Shown here: positions 9,267-19,204 of the stretch, one piece after another
How positions within the stretch are numbered: the first letter of the stretch is position 1
Layout: every line of letters begins with the position of its first letter
From: Paranoxybacillus vitaminiphilus
Lineage (GTDB): Bacteria > Bacillota > Bacilli > Bacillales > Anoxybacillaceae
NCBI RefSeq assembly: GCF_003259935.1
Contig: NZ_QLMH01000002.1
Span: 124,001 to 188,000, forward strand
Reading direction: 5' to 3'
Length of the DNA stretch: 64,000 bases
Made by a program: the position numbers and the translations under genes
The notes under the pieces: generated by a model
The model's input: the letters and a program-made list of their open reading frames with translations, nothing else
What the model was told of the DNA's origin: nothing
Database searches by the model: none

Positions 9267-10279
9267 GTTTTCTCCCTCTCTTTTATTTGTAAACGTTGAA
9301 AATGGAATAACGCTTTTCCGCTAGCAATCGCTTCTTTTGCCATTTCGGTTCCCGAGCGTATCGAGTTGACTTTCCCTGCTACATACAGCGCGATTCCCGC
9401 ATTGATGCTGACGATGTTGATGGCACTCTCGTTCGCCCTTCCGTGTAAAACTTCCTTTAATAATTGGGCGCTTTCCTTAACGGTTTGCACTTGAATATCG
9501 CGCAGCTCCCCTCTAGGCAGCCCGACGTCTTCTGGAGTTAGCACAAAACGGTAAATGTTGCCGTCTTTTAATTCAACGATATCGGTAGGAGCAGCAATAC
9601 TGCATTCATCTAAGCCATCCCGGCCGGTAACGAGAACGACATGTTCAGAACCAAGCTTTTTTAGCGTATGGGCCATTTTTTCCGCATAGCTAGTTGAATA
9701 AACACCGATAACTTGCCGTTTGCACTTAGCAGGATTCGCCATCGGTCCAAGCAAGTTAAAAACGGTGCGGAAACCAATTTCTTTTCGCGGTACGGCAGCA
9801 TGTTTCATCGCCGAATGATACAGCGGGGCAAATAAAAAAGCGAGTCCTTTTTCCTGAAGAGCCTTTTTCGCTTCCTCCGGAGTCGTCTGAATATCCATTT
9901 GCAGCTCTTCCAAAACGTCCGCGCTGCCGCTTTTCGATGATACGGCTCTGTTCCCGTGTTTGGCTACTTTGACTCCAAGCGATGAAGCAACGATGGCTGC
10001 GGCTGTAGAAATATTAAAGGTAGAAGCCTGGTCTCCGCCTGTACCGCACGTATCGATCACATCTTCGTCATATTCGACCGTCACCATGTGGCTTTGCATT
10101 CCTTTTACCAGTCCTGTTAATTCATCAACTGTCTCGCCTCGCAAACGCAAGATCGATAAAAAACTGGCAATTTGACTGGCTGTTGCTTTCCCTGACATAA
10201 TCGCCACCATCGCTTCATATGCTTCGCTTTCCGTTAACGTATTCCCTTCAATGCATTTCGCTAACAATTCTTTAAACAT
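9248..10279 (-). CDS. trpD: anthranilate phosphoribosyltransferase
   Basis: Transfers the phosphoribosyl group of PRPP to anthranilate. DTCGTGGDQASTFNIST (from about residue 80) is the diphosphate-binding glycine loop, KHGNRAVSSKSGSADVLE the substrate loop, and FLFAPLYHSAMK the anthranilate-site helix. 343 residues is a normal length. GGGGGAGG precedes the ATG, and the start overlaps trpE by 8 bp. There is no trpG in the window; in Bacillus the glutamine amidotransferase is supplied by pabA in the folate operon. Confidence 0.96.
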   Translation of the reverse strand: MFKELLAKCIEGNTLTESEAYEAMVAIMSGKATASQIASFLSILRLRGETVDELTGLVKGMQSHMVTVEYDEDVIDTCGTGGDQASTFNISTAAAIVASSLGVKVAKHGNRAVSSKSGSADVLEELQMDIQTTPEEAKKALQEKGLAFLFAPLYHSAMKHAAVPRKEIGFRTVFNLLGPMANPAKCKRQVIGVYSTSYAEKMAHTLKKLGSEHVVLVTGRDGLDECSIAAPTDIVELKDGNIYRFVLTPEDVGLPRGELRDIQVQTVKESAQLLKEVLHGRANESAINIVSINAGIALYVAGKVNSIRSGTEMAKEAIASGKALFHFQRLQIKEREKTCLNKF

Positions 10280-11792
10280 AAGCCTCCCCCTTTTGTTGAA
10301 ACAATTGCTCCGCTAGAATAATCGCTTTGATGACCGCACTGGCTTTATTATGCGTTTCTTTCCATTCTAATTCCGGCACTGAATCAGCGACAATGCCGGC
10401 CCCCGCCTGGATATAAGCATAGCCGTCTTTCACAATGGCCGTGCGAATGGCAATGCATGAATCGATGTTTCCATCAAACCCGATATACGCTATCGCTCCC
10501 GCATATAAATTCCGCGCTGTCGGCTCAAGTTCGTTAATGATTTGCATCGCTCTTACCTTTGGTGCACCGCTGACGGTTCCCGCCGGAAAAGCAGCGAGCA
10601 ACGCCTCAATAGGATGAGTGTCTTCCCGTAATTCTCCTGTCACTTTGGAAATAAGGTGCATAACGTGTGAGAATTTCCCAATCTTCATTAAAACCGGCGT
10701 CTTTACTGTGCCGTATTTTGCTACTCTTCCAATATCATTTCGCGCTAAATCAACTAACATATAATGCTCCGCCTTCTCTTTCGGATCGTTCATCAGTTCA
10801 TCAGCAAAATAGCGATCTTCTTCTTCGGTCGTCCCCCTTCTTCGCGTTCCGGCGATCGGATGAATTTCAATATGACGGTTTTGCACTTGAATTAATTTTT
10901 CTGGAGAGCTCCCTACAATTTCAAAACCGTCCATCCGGATATAAAACATATATGGTGACGGATTAACCTGCCGCAGCATGCGATATAATTGAAAGCCATT
11001 GATGCGGATAGGAATGGTAAAGCGCTGCGACAACACCGCCTGGAAAATATCACCGCTGGCAATATAGTTTTTCACCTTTTCCACAGCGCGAATAAACTCT
11101 TCTTTCGTATACGTCGAGGCGATTTCAGCAAACGTTACCTTTACCTCTTGTTCCTCATAAAAAATCGGTAAAATTTGTTGCGTAAAGCCTTGAGCAACCT
11201 TTTTCATCAGCTCGTTTACTTTTTTCACCGCTTCATCGTACTTTTGGATAATGGTTTGTTTTGTGTCATGCGGAGACAATCTCACATAGTGAAAAATAAT
11301 GAGCTCTCTTTTCATATGGTCAAACGCAATGAGCGACTCACAAAACAGAAAATGCGCTTTTTTAAGCATTAAATCATCATGCGGGTGACGCGGTATTTTT
11401 TCGATTGAGGAAATGATATCATAACTTAAAAACCCGACTGCCCCGCCGCTAAACGGAACTTCCGATTCAATCGGTTTGATATTTAATTCCTGTTTGACAA
11501 ATAAAAACGCTTCTTGCAACGTTGTCGTTTTTAAGAGCGTTTCACCTTGGCTGCCAACGACAGAAAATAACGTACCGTCTATGTTCTCGATTGTCATAAA
11601 GGGAGACAGGCCGATAAACGAATAGCGCGACCATGGGGATTGTTCATCTTTGCTTTCTAGCAAAAAGACCGCTTCCTCCTGCAAATTTTCGAACATTTGC
11701 AGCGGGTTGAGTACATCGGCAAAAAACCGGCGAATGATTGGAATCGTTTGAAAGCGTGAAGCATCTTCTAAAAACGCGGAAATCGTCATCAT
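10272..11792 (-). CDS. trpE: anthranilate synthase component I
   Basis: Converts chorismate to anthranilate, the committed tryptophan step. LLESKDEQSPWSRYSFIG near the N-terminus is the tryptophan feedback-site motif, and IHPIAGTRRRGTTEEED, ARNDIGRVAKYG and GAPKVRAM are chorismate-site motifs of the C-terminal two-thirds. About 506 residues. The frame opens at 11804, but GGAGGAGAG overlaps that ATG, so the start is one of the adjacent ATGs at 11792/11789. It is the first structural gene of the trp operon, about 280 bp downstream of the promoter, and is regulated through the TRAP leader. Confidence 0.96.
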   Translation of the reverse strand: MMTISAFLEDASRFQTIPIIRRFFADVLNPLQMFENLQEEAVFLLESKDEQSPWSRYSFIGLSPFMTIENIDGTLFSVVGSQGETLLKTTTLQEAFLFVKQELNIKPIESEVPFSGGAVGFLSYDIISSIEKIPRHPHDDLMLKKAHFLFCESLIAFDHMKRELIIFHYVRLSPHDTKQTIIQKYDEAVKKVNELMKKVAQGFTQQILPIFYEEQEVKVTFAEIASTYTKEEFIRAVEKVKNYIASGDIFQAVLSQRFTIPIRINGFQLYRMLRQVNPSPYMFYIRMDGFEIVGSSPEKLIQVQNRHIEIHPIAGTRRRGTTEEEDRYFADELMNDPKEKAEHYMLVDLARNDIGRVAKYGTVKTPVLMKIGKFSHVMHLISKVTGELREDTHPIEALLAAFPAGTVSGAPKVRAMQIINELEPTARNLYAGAIAYIGFDGNIDSCIAIRTAIVKDGYAYIQAGAGIVADSVPELEWKETHNKASAVIKAIILAEQLFQQKGEAYV

Positions 11793-11857
11793 TCTCTCCT
11801 CCATTTTTCGTGGACGGAGAATGAGGGTTTAGAGGGTTGAAAGGGGAAATCAAATAA

Positions 11858-11985
11858 GAGGCTGTCTCAAAAACAAAGGAGCAGACCCCGCAACCACAAT
11901 ATACCGCATAGCATGTTCATGTTAGGGAAATGTCTCCTATATTGTGTATTGTGAGCGAGGTCAGCTCCCTGCAGGACAAAGCCTC
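11858..11985. repeat. interspersed hairpin repeat, copy B (in the trp leader)
   Basis: Outer arms GAGGC (11858-11862) and GCCTC (11981-11985) enclose GGAGCAGACC (11878-11887) and GGTCAGCTCC (11959-11968) and then CACAATATA and TATATTGTG. This is the nested layout of the other copies in the window. It sits between the TRAP-binding triplets and trpE. Confidence 0.7.
11869..11968 (-). terminator. trp leader terminator (attenuator)
   Basis: On the minus strand GGAGC-GACCTCGC-CACAATA (11968-11946) can pair with TATTGTG-GCGGGGTC-GCTCC, giving about 20 base pairs interrupted by a T/T mismatch and a small internal loop, followed by TTTGTTTTT. That is an intrinsic terminator before trpE. The last TRAP triplets contain GTGAGC and GAGCAGA, complementary to GCTCAC in its 5' arm and TCTGCTC in its 3' arm, so free leader RNA could form a competing antiterminator. 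Confidence 0.65.
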
Positions 11986-12003
11986 AAAAATATGCAAAAC
12001 GTC

Positions 12004-12065
12004 CTCTGCTCACCTCAACTAAACTCACTCATTCTCGTCTATTCTCAACTCATCTTACTTAACTA
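12004..12065 (-). promoter_or_regulatory. TRAP-binding (G/T)AG triplet array in the trp leader
   Basis: Reading the minus strand from 12065 to 12004 gives TAG, AAG, AAG, GAG, GAG, TAG, GAG, GAG, GAG, TAG, GAG, GAG, GAG, mostly separated by 2-3 bases. That is eleven (G/T)AG triplets plus two AAG. In B. subtilis, 11 such triplets wrap around the TRAP 11-mer when tryptophan is bound and expose the terminator. The TRAP gene mtrB is in this window. Confidence 0.88.
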
Positions 12066-12083
12066 ATGATTCATTTAAGTTTA

Positions 12084-12113
12084 ATAATATTATAGTTTCT
12101 CTTTTCCTGTCAA
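12084..12113 (-). promoter_or_regulatory. trp operon promoter (sigma-A type)
   Basis: TTGACA (12113-12108), 18 bp, TATTAT (12089-12084). The -35 box lies inside the last codons of aroH and the -10 box just after its stop. The predicted transcript begins near 12077, a few bases before the TRAP triplets. Confidence 0.8.
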
Positions 12114-12470
12114 TGACAAATCTGGCCGAAGCTGTACCGACTCGCGCAAATAAATGTGGCGTATTTCCTCCTGCCGCTTCGTTGTGTTCACTGTCATCAT
12201 GACGCGAATACAACGCGGCAATGAATGAGGAACAGGAATTTCCCTCATGCACATAACAGGTACGTATGTCCAGCCTTCAATATTGCGCAGCGCTTTGGCC
12301 GGGAACGCTGCCGTTAAATCATCCGTCGCCGAAATCAGTACAAAAGCAACATCGCTTGCTTTTACATCATTTGCTTTAATCATTTCCCGCAATAGTTCTT
12401 CCGTTGCTTGTGTAATCTCTAATTCCTCGTTACGCTCAACCGTTGTTGCCCCCCTTATTCCCCTGAGCAT
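12090..12470 (-). CDS. aroH: chorismate mutase, AroH type
   Basis: Rearranges chorismate to prephenate for phenylalanine and tyrosine synthesis. The 126-residue protein matches the monofunctional trimeric AroH family: RGIRGATTVERNEE at the N-terminus with the active-site Arg, SATDDLTAAFPAKALR in the middle, CIRVMMTVNT with the second active-site Arg, and LRPDLSLT at the C-terminus. GGGGGGAT precedes the ATG. It follows aroB by 15 bp; its 3' end contains the trp -35 box. Confidence 0.96.
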   Translation of the reverse strand: MLRGIRGATTVERNEELEITQATEELLREMIKANDVKASDVAFVLISATDDLTAAFPAKALRNIEGWTYVPVMCMREIPVPHSLPRCIRVMMTVNTTKRQEEIRHIYLRESVQLRPDLSLTGKEKL

Positions 12471-12485
12471 CTTTATCCCCCCTTC

Positions 12486-13577
12486 TTATTTCATTGATTG
12501 TAATTGCGAAAATTGTTGAATGAAGGCAAGTAATTGTTGATTTTCAAATGGTTTTATTTGTACATGACCAATATCCTTTAGCAGTACCATATGAACATTC
12601 CCTGCCTTGGCTTTTTTGTCGCTCTTCATTTTTTCAAGAAGACGCGCTGCTTCCAAATGGTTCGGAATTGAAATCGGAAAGCCGTAGCGTTCAAACCACG
12701 AAACAAATTCGCGATAACCCAATGTATCATATTCCTTCTCACTCAACCAAATCGCGAATAGCATACCTAATGCGACAGCGTCTCCGTGCGTAATCGAACC
12801 GTATCCGAGCTCGCTTTCAAGCGCGTGGCCGAGCGTATGGCCGAAATTTAAATGGGCGCGAATGCCTGTTTCCTTCTCATCTTCACGAACAATGTCCGCT
12901 TTAATTTGAATCCCTTTTTTAATGCAATATTGCAATTTTTCTCCTTGCAAGTCATTGAGGTTGCGTATATGCTCCTTCAGCCAGTGATAAAAGTCCGCAT
13001 CTTTAATGAGCGCATGTTTGATCACTTCGGCAAAGCCGGAACGCATCTCTTTTTCCGGAAGCGATTTTAGCAAAGAAATGTCATAAATAACGGCTTCAGG
13101 TTGATGAAACGCACCAATCATATTTTTGCCGAGCGGATGATTAATCGCCACCTTGCCGCCGACAGCACTGTCATGGGCAAGAAGTGTTGTCGGCACTTGG
13201 ATGTATCGGATACCGCGCATAAAAGTGGCGGCGACAAACCCCGCCAAGTCTCCGACAACGCCGCCTCCGAATGCGATAATCACAGAATCGCGGTCAAGTC
13301 CGTATGTAAGCGCAGCGCTTTGGCATGCGTAATACTGTTCGAATGATTTGGCTTTTTCTCCACTCGGGACAGTATGGGTATAGATTTTATATTCATCGCT
13401 TAAAATGGAAACAAGCTTTGATAAATAAAGCTTTTCTACAATTTCATCAGTAACGATCAAAATATTCGATATACTCCTCGGCAAAGCTTTGAGCTGCTGC
13501 GGCAAAAGCTGAAGGGCTCCGTCCCCTAAAACTAAGGAATAGCGCTTTGATTTCGTTTCAATTGCAATTTGTTCCAT
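12486..13577 (-). CDS. aroB: 3-dehydroquinate synthase
   Basis: Second shikimate step, converting DAHP to 3-dehydroquinate with NAD and a divalent metal. [21 protein letters not shown] is the NAD-binding glycine region; [13 protein letters not shown] and the nearby [15 protein letters not shown]-type segment supply metal-binding histidines. 363 residues is standard. AAGGGAG lies 8 bp before the ATG. It directly follows aroC (2-bp gap) and precedes aroH. Confidence 0.96.
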   Translation of the reverse strand: MEQIAIETKSKRYSLVLGDGALQLLPQQLKALPRSISNILIVTDEIVEKLYLSKLVSILSDEYKIYTHTVPSGEKAKSFEQYYACQSAALTYGLDRDSVIIAFGGGVVGDLAGFVAATFMRGIRYIQVPTTLLAHDSAVGGKVAINHPLGKNMIGAFHQPEAVIYDISLLKSLPEKEMRSGFAEVIKHALIKDADFYHWLKEHIRNLNDLQGEKLQYCIKKGIQIKADIVREDEKETGIRAHLNFGHTLGHALESELGYGSITHGDAVALGMLFAIWLSEKEYDTLGYREFVSWFERYGFPISIPNHLEAARLLEKMKSDKKAKAGNVHMVLLKDIGHVQIKPFENQQLLAFIQQFSQLQSMK

Positions 13578-13579
13578 TT

Positions 13580-14755
13580 TTAAAACTCCCTTGCATAACG
13601 GCGCATTTTTTCAACATTTTCCGCAATGAGGTCCATGCGGTCTTGACCGAATTGCTCGACAATCGCTGCCGCTACTTCCCATGCCACGACAGCTTCGGCA
13701 ACGACGCTTGCAGCAGGAACGGCACAGCTGTCCGAACGTTCAATGCTCGCGGCAAACGGCTCTTTCGTCTCAATATCAACGCTTTGCAACGGCTTATACA
13801 GCGTCGGAATCGGCTTCATTACCCCGCGGACAACAATCGGCATTCCCGTTGTCATGCCGCCTTCAAATCCGCCGGAACGGTTCGTGCGTCTTTTAAATCC
13901 TTCTTCTTTGCTCCAAGTAATCTCATCATGTACTTGGCTGCCAGGAAGTCTTGCCGCTTCAAAACCGATGCCGAATTCGACACCTTTAAATGCATTAATA
14001 CTCACCATCGCTGCGGCAATTTTCGCATCTAATTTTCGATCGTAATGCACATAGCTGCCGACGCCGACAGGAACACCTTCGATAATCACTTCAACAATTC
14101 CGCCGAGCGAATCGCCGTTTTTCTTCGCTTCATCGATGGCTTCCATCATTTTCGTTTCTGCCTCTTTGTCAAAGCAGCGAACCGGGGATTGCTCCGTTAC
14201 TTGCTGCAGTTCTTCAAGTGAAGAAAATGTTAAGTTTTTCGCCTTCACTCCCCCGATTTCAAGAACATGACCAGCCACCTTAATTCCGAGCTGCGCTAAA
14301 ATTTGTTTTGCAACGGCTCCAGCGGCAACGCGCACCGTCGTCTCCCGCGCCGAGGAGCGTTCCAACACATTACGCATATCGCGATGTCCGTATTTAATCG
14401 CCCCGTTTAAATCGGCATGCCCCGGACGCGGACGGCTCACTCTCCGCTTCACTTCTTCCTCTGCACCTTCTTCTTCAAGCGGTTCAATTCCCATAATGTT
14501 CGTCCAATGTTTCCAGTCGCGGTTTTCAACGACAAGCGTAATCGGCGAACCTAACGTTTTTCCATGGCGCACACCGCTTAAAATTTTGACCTTATCTTTT
14601 TCAATTTGCATTCTTCGGCCTCGTCCATATCCTTTCTGCCTGCGGGCAAGTTCGGTATTGATATGCTCAGCGACAAGCGGCAACCCGGCAGGCACCCCTT
14701 CCAAAATGGCCGTTAGCTGCGGACCATGTGACTCTCCTGCTGTCAAATATCTCAT
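13580..14755 (-). CDS. aroC: chorismate synthase
   Basis: Last shikimate step, eliminating phosphate from EPSP with reduced FMN. The 391-residue protein starts [15 protein letters not shown] and has the signatures [28 protein letters not shown] and [19 protein letters not shown]. The frame is open to 14872, but GGGAGAG before the ATG at 14755 and the family length fix the start. In B. subtilis it is named aroF. It is separated from cheR by a terminator, so it probably has its own promoter in the 78-bp gap. Confidence 0.96.
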   Translation of the reverse strand: MRYLTAGESHGPQLTAILEGVPAGLPLVAEHINTELARRQKGYGRGRRMQIEKDKVKILSGVRHGKTLGSPITLVVENRDWKHWTNIMGIEPLEEEGAEEEVKRRVSRPRPGHADLNGAIKYGHRDMRNVLERSSARETTVRVAAGAVAKQILAQLGIKVAGHVLEIGGVKAKNLTFSSLEELQQVTEQSPVRCFDKEAETKMMEAIDEAKKNGDSLGGIVEVIIEGVPVGVGSYVHYDRKLDAKIAAAMVSINAFKGVEFGIGFEAARLPGSQVHDEITWSKEEGFKRRTNRSGGFEGGMTTGMPIVVRGVMKPIPTLYKPLQSVDIETKEPFAASIERSDSCAVPAASVVAEAVVAWEVAAAIVEQFGQDRMDLIAENVEKMRRYAREF

Positions 14756-14833
14756 CTCATTCTCTCCCTTCAACTCTTTAAAGCGATTATGTAACAATAT
14801 AACATAAAATTGCTGTTTTGGAACCCCTATGAT

Positions 14834-14866
14834 AAAAAAAGAATTCATCTTTTCGATGAACTCTTT
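14834..14866 (-). terminator. terminator between cheR and aroC
   Basis: Minus-strand stem GAGTTCATC / GATGAATTC with a short loop, followed by TTTTTTTATC, starting 6 bp after the cheR stop. Confidence 0.8.
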
Positions 14867-14871
14867 TGCCA

Positions 14872-15645
14872 TTACTGAATTTTCCGGTAAAAGAACGTAT
14901 CTTCTGTTTCAAATCCGTATAAGCGCGGATTAAAAATTTGTTCGGTACTGCCTACAAAAAAGATGCCGCCCGGTTTTAAGGCTTTATTAAATTTATGATA
15001 AAGGACATGTTTCGCTTCTTCAGTAAAATAAATTAACACATTTCGGCACACAATTAAATCATAATTTACATCAAATGGATCTGAAAGCAAGTTATGCTTT
15101 TTAAATATAACCGCCCTTTTTATAGCTTCGCTAATTTTATAGTGCAGCCCCTCTTTTGTGAAAAATTTCTTCTTAATCTCTTCCGGAACTTCCTGCAAAG
15201 AGCGTTCTGAATAAACGCCGATTTTTGCACGGGAAATAGCGTTTTCATCGATATCTGTCGCCAAAATAGAAACTTGGGAAAGCGGCATCAACTTCGATAA
15301 AATGATCGCCAACGTATACGGCTCTTCTCCGGTGGAACACGCTGCGCTCCATACTTTCAACCGCTTATTCTGCTCCAAAAGCTTCGGCAATATCTTTTTC
15401 TCAAGCACTTCCCAGCGTTTGGCGTTACGATAAAATTCTGAAACATTAATCGTCATGCGATCAAGAAATTCATGGAATAATTTTTCGTCGGCTTCCATCG
15501 CTGTAAAAAATTCATGAAAGTTTTTAAATCCTCTCTTTTCATATAATGAAGTAAGGCGCCGTTTCATTTGCGCCTCTTTATACTGCGCCAAATCAATGCC
15601 CGTTTTCTTTTTAACGTTCGCAATAAACTGTTGATAATCGTTCAT
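14872..15645 (-). CDS. cheR: chemotaxis protein methyltransferase CheR
   Basis: Methylates glutamates of chemoreceptors using S-adenosylmethionine. The 257 residues contain an N-terminal helical CheR domain (about 1-70), the SAM-binding segment [29 protein letters not shown] and VCRNVLIYF, all CheR signatures. In B. subtilis cheR also sits next to the aro genes and ndk. It is followed by its own terminator. Confidence 0.95.
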   Translation of the reverse strand: MNDYQQFIANVKKKTGIDLAQYKEAQMKRRLTSLYEKRGFKNFHEFFTAMEADEKLFHEFLDRMTINVSEFYRNAKRWEVLEKKILPKLLEQNKRLKVWSAACSTGEEPYTLAIILSKLMPLSQVSILATDIDENAISRAKIGVYSERSLQEVPEEIKKKFFTKEGLHYKISEAIKRAVIFKKHNLLSDPFDVNYDLIVCRNVLIYFTEEAKHVLYHKFNKALKPGGIFFVGSTEQIFNPRLYGFETEDTFFYRKIQ

Positions 15646-15741
15646 ACAGCGTGCTTCTCCTCTTCACCCTAGTCTATATCTTTAACTATTAGTATAGCGT
15701 AAAATCGAATGGAAAAAATAGATAATTTTATAAAAATATAA

Positions 15742-15774
15742 AGGCGACTGACCCGTAACTTGAGCCAATCGCCT
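15742..15774 (-). terminator. terminator downstream of ndk
   Basis: Minus-strand AGGCGATTGG / TCAGTCGCCT stem with mismatches, followed by TTATATTTTT, 10 bp after the ndk stop. The GACTGACCC arm resembles a shortened member of the interspersed hairpin family. Confidence 0.7.
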
Positions 15775-15784
15775 CACCTTATGA

Positions 15785-16231
15785 TTAATAAATCCATTCA
15801 TTTATTAATTTGGAATAATTAACAAGCTCTTCTTCTTTGAAGAATAAATTGATTTCACGTTCTGCGCTGGCCGGCGAATCAGAGCCATGAATAACGTTTT
15901 TGCCAACCGTTAAACCAAAATCGCCGCGAATCGTTCCAGGCGCTGCTTCTTGCGGATTTGTTTTCCCCATCATTTGCCGGGCTGTCGCGATGACATTTTC
16001 GCCTTCCCAAACCATTGCAAATACCGGTCCGGATGTGATGAAATCAACTAGTTCACCGAAGAATGGACGCTCTTTATGCTCTGCATAGTGCTGCTCTGCT
16101 AATTCTTTAGACACTTGCATTAATTTAGCGCCGACAAGTTGAAACCCTTTTTTCTCAAAGCGAGCTACGATCTCACCGATTAAATTGCGTTGAACCCCGT
16201 CAGGTTTGACCATTAAAAATGTTCTTTCCAT
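15785..16231 (-). CDS. ndk: nucleoside diphosphate kinase
   Basis: Transfers the gamma phosphate between nucleoside triphosphates and diphosphates through a phosphohistidine. The 148-residue protein starts [19 protein letters not shown] and carries the signature [16 protein letters not shown] with the active-site His near residue 115. Length is standard. It is the last gene after mtrB-hepS-menG-hepT, as in B. subtilis, with a terminator close behind. Confidence 0.97.
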   Translation of the reverse strand: MERTFLMVKPDGVQRNLIGEIVARFEKKGFQLVGAKLMQVSKELAEQHYAEHKERPFFGELVDFITSGPVFAMVWEGENVIATARQMMGKTNPQEAAPGTIRGDFGLTVGKNVIHGSDSPASAEREINLFFKEEELVNYSKLINEWIY

Positions 16232-16336
16232 AACGTATTCTCCACCCTTACTTTGTTATGTATCAGGAATACAGGATTCCCATAGAAATAGTATCATTGT
16301 TTAGACAAGTTAGCAACATGTTCCAATGAAAACGGT

Positions 16337-17299
16337 TTAAAATTTTCGTTTTCCAATATATTTCGCGATATTATAAAACGTGTTGCGCGCCTTATTTTTC
16401 GGCAGCTGCTCTAAAACAGCAAACGCTTTTTGCAAATAGCGATCGCTGACAGCGTATGACTTTTCAATCGCCCCGGTTTGTTTAATAAGAGAAATGATTT
16501 CTTTCATCTCATCCGGTGGTGTTTCAGGAGTAATTTGCGTAATCTTTGCTTTTACTTTTTCATCTTCCATCGCAAAAAAGACAGGCAAAGTAATATTTCC
16601 TTGCAGCAAATCGCTGCCTGCCGGTTTGCCAAGCTGCTCTTCGGTGCCGATAAAATCAAGGATATCATCGGTAATTTGAAACGACATTCCGACATAATAG
16701 CCAAACAAGTAAAGGCGCTCATGAATCTCTTTAGGCGCCTCGGCAGCAAGCGCGCCAAGCTGACAGCTGACCGCAATTAATAATGCCGTTTTCCGCTTAA
16801 TTCTCCGCAAATAGCAGCGTAAATTTTGATCAAAGCGGTACTTGTCGCTAATTTGCTCAATTTCCCCGCGGCATACTTCGACAAGCGTATGGGCTAAAAT
16901 CTGGTGAATCAGCGGCTGATTGAACTTTGTCATTAATTCAAGCGAACGGGCAAAAATATAATCGCCTGTATACATAGCAAAGCGATTGCTCCATTTCGCC
17001 TTAATCGTTTTCTTCCCGCGCCGCAGCTCGGCGTCATCAATGACATCATCATGCACAAGCGAAGACATGTGAATGAGCTCTAATGCGACAGCGATATGTT
17101 TCATTCGTTCAATGTTATAGTTTCCAAACTTTCCAGCTAACAGCACAAACACCGGACGAATCCGCTTGCCGCCTGCCTGCAGCAAATGAAGAGAAGCCTC
17201 GCTAAGAAGCGGATAATTGGACTGAATCGCTGTTTCCAGCTCTTTTTCAACGATGTTTAAATCTGTATTCAAAAACGAATACATCGCTTTTAATTTCAT
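16337..17299 (-). CDS. hepT: heptaprenyl diphosphate synthase component II
   Basis: Catalytic subunit of the two-component enzyme making the C35 side chain of menaquinone-7. LVHDDVIDD (first Asp-rich motif) and GMSFQITDDILDF (second) bind the magnesium diphosphates; LLQAGGKRIRPVF binds isopentenyl diphosphate. The frame opens with GTG at 17308, but AAGGTGA is 5-7 bp before the ATG at 17299 and the start MKLKAMYSF equals the published B. stearothermophilus protein as I recall it; 320 residues. Partner HepS is encoded two genes upstream. Confidence 0.96.
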   Translation of the reverse strand: MKLKAMYSFLNTDLNIVEKELETAIQSNYPLLSEASLHLLQAGGKRIRPVFVLLAGKFGNYNIERMKHIAVALELIHMSSLVHDDVIDDAELRRGKKTIKAKWSNRFAMYTGDYIFARSLELMTKFNQPLIHQILAHTLVEVCRGEIEQISDKYRFDQNLRCYLRRIKRKTALLIAVSCQLGALAAEAPKEIHERLYLFGYYVGMSFQITDDILDFIGTEEQLGKPAGSDLLQGNITLPVFFAMEDEKVKAKITQITPETPPDEMKEIISLIKQTGAIEKSYAVSDRYLQKAFAVLEQLPKNKARNTFYNIAKYIGKRKF

Positions 17300-17309
17300 A
17301 TTTGTCACC

Positions 17310-18020
17310 TTAATCTCGCGGTTTGTATCCTAAATGCATCGCCGCCACACCAAATGTGTATGGCTTTACCTCTACGTTGACGAACCCGGCAGCGCGGAAC
17401 ATTTGCGCAAGCTCGTCCATTCCCGGAAAGTCGCGTGCCGACTCCTGCAGCCATGAATATTCTTCATAGCTTTTGGCGAATATTTTTCCAAACAGCGGCA
17501 TAATGAAGCGAAAATAAAAATAATATAGCTGCCTAAAGCCAATCAATGTCGGCTGTGATGTTTCCAAACAAACCACTTTTCCTCCCGGCTTCACAACGCG
17601 GTGCATTTCTTTTAATACGGTCATATAGTCAGGCACATTTCTTAAACCAAATCCAATCGTAACATAATCAAACATGTTGTCAGGAAACGGCAGCTGCATC
17701 GCATTTCCATGAACGAGCGTTACATTTTGCAAAGCGCGCTCCTTTACTTTTTGTTCGCCCACTTTCAACATATTTTGACTGAAATCAAGCCCGTATACTT
17801 CACCGGTTGGACCGACCGCTTCTGCCAAAGCAATCGTCCAATCAGCTGTTCCGCAGCAAACATCGAGCGCCTTTGTTCCTTTCTGCACATTCATTCGCTT
17901 CATCGTATCTTTTCGCCATGCTAAATGCCGCTTGAAACTAATAACAGAATTCATTTTATCGTAATGGTTATAAATTTTTTCAAACACATGATGAACTCGT
18001 TCTTCTTTTGATTGCTGCAT
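17310..18020 (-). CDS. menG: demethylmenaquinone methyltransferase
   Basis: Last menaquinone step, SAM-dependent methylation of demethylmenaquinone (UbiE/COQ5 family). [17 protein letters not shown] is the SAM-binding loop, and [14 protein letters not shown] with [13 protein letters not shown] are family signatures. 236 residues. It lies between hepS and hepT, so side-chain synthesis and the final methylation of the same quinone are co-expressed. Called ubiE, menH or gerCB in older annotations. Confidence 0.96.
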   Translation of the reverse strand: MQQSKEERVHHVFEKIYNHYDKMNSVISFKRHLAWRKDTMKRMNVQKGTKALDVCCGTADWTIALAEAVGPTGEVYGLDFSQNMLKVGEQKVKERALQNVTLVHGNAMQLPFPDNMFDYVTIGFGLRNVPDYMTVLKEMHRVVKPGGKVVCLETSQPTLIGFRQLYYFYFRFIMPLFGKIFAKSYEEYSWLQESARDFPGMDELAQMFRAAGFVNVEVKPYTFGVAAMHLGYKPRD

Positions 18021-18024
18021 ACAT

Positions 18025-18834
18025 CTACCCTTCTTCCACCGTCTTTTTCGCCATCATTGAGTAATCGCCAATTAACTCTGACAGTCTCGCCTTAAGCAGC
18101 TCGTTCACTTCCAATTTCAGTTTAAGAATTTCTTCTTTGCAATAGTCAATGTAACGATTGCAAATATGAAGCAAATAATTTTTTTGTTCCTTTGTTATTT
18201 CTTTATTTTTCGAAAATAAAATCGCGGCCATTTGTTCAAAAATAAGCGAATGTTCCGTTTTTAAGTACGCGTCTTTTTCTTTATTCAACCGCTTCAACAA
18301 AAGATAATAATAAGTCAGTTTAGACGATGTATGCGAACCGTAATATTCACCCATTTTACATATTAAGGAAGATTCAATGACGGCAGTACTATGAAACAGA
18401 GCTTCAATTCGTTCAATATCTTTTTGATAAAGACGAATTTTATGCTCATTAATTTCTTTAATGGCTTCAGCAAATAAGCCAATAAGCTGAATATGGCTGG
18501 CTTTTGCTAAATAATTGTAATATAAACTGCTATATAAATCCCCGGCTAATACGGTTAACTGCCTTTCCTTTAGCGGATCATTCATTTTATCCGGCAAAGA
18601 GTTCGTCACTTCATCATGGGTATCAAGGGCGATTTGCACAAGCATCATCGGAACGATATGATGTTGAATTTCCTCTTCCGAAAGGTTGGCATTTTCCAAT
18701 ACTGTAAGCGACAATAAAATCCGATCTTCATCAATTTGTCTTGTTGCTATGTGCTGGATTAAATACGGATGATGAAGGAATTGTTGAATTTTTTCCTTTA
18801 ACGTCAACACTGTTTTTACAATCGTTTTCAACAT
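18025..18834 (-). CDS. hepS: heptaprenyl diphosphate synthase component I
   Basis: Non-catalytic but essential partner of HepT that sets product length. The protein is all-helical, has no Asp-rich motif, and carries [11 protein letters not shown] and [18 protein letters not shown], as in HepS/GerCA. The frame extends to 18885, but AAGGGTGATC precedes the ATG at 18834 and the resulting 269 residues fit the family. It follows mtrB and is 4 bp before menG. Confidence 0.92.
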   Translation of the reverse strand: MLKTIVKTVLTLKEKIQQFLHHPYLIQHIATRQIDEDRILLSLTVLENANLSEEEIQHHIVPMMLVQIALDTHDEVTNSLPDKMNDPLKERQLTVLAGDLYSSLYYNYLAKASHIQLIGLFAEAIKEINEHKIRLYQKDIERIEALFHSTAVIESSLICKMGEYYGSHTSSKLTYYYLLLKRLNKEKDAYLKTEHSLIFEQMAAILFSKNKEITKEQKNYLLHICNRYIDYCKEEILKLKLEVNELLKARLSELIGDYSMMAKKTVEEG

Positions 18835-18936
18835 GATCACCCTTGCTTCCCCAAAAATAACGTTATCAAAACATGACAAATCCAATTATAGCATAACTTT
18901 CTCACAATTGGCGCGCTTTTATCGCAAATTCGCCCG

Positions 18937-19161
18937 TTACTTTTTAGCCTCGGAAGTAATCTCCCCATGGCTCGTTTGGATTACCGCTTTTCCGCGTACT
19001 TTAATCGCAGACGTATGCTCCGTAAATTGAGCGATTAATACTTCACCTTTATCTAGTTTTTCCGAATGATGAAAGCGCGTATCAGCTCCCCTTGTTAAGC
19101 CAATAACATTTACACCATCTTCTAACGCTTTAATGACAATATAATCGTTCTGTTGATACAT
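18937..19161 (-). CDS. mtrB: trp RNA-binding attenuation protein TRAP
   Basis: An 11-mer RNA-binding ring that, with bound tryptophan, wraps (G/U)AG repeats and lowers trp expression. The 74 residues closely match B. stearothermophilus [24 protein letters not shown], then [10 protein letters not shown] and [10 protein letters not shown]. Glu34/Lys35 and Lys54/Arg56 here correspond to the known RNA-contact Glu36/Lys37 and Lys56/Arg58 of B. subtilis, and the tryptophan-pocket Thr and Ser residues are kept. The target leader is at 12004-12065. Unlike B. subtilis, no folE (mtrA) precedes it. Confidence 0.98.
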   Translation of the reverse strand: MYQQNDYIVIKALEDGVNVIGLTRGADTRFHHSEKLDKGEVLIAQFTEHTSAIKVRGKAVIQTSHGEITSEAKK

Positions 19162-19204
19162 TCCGGCATTACCCTCCTCTCAATGCAATAAGATATCTTC
19201 TTTA

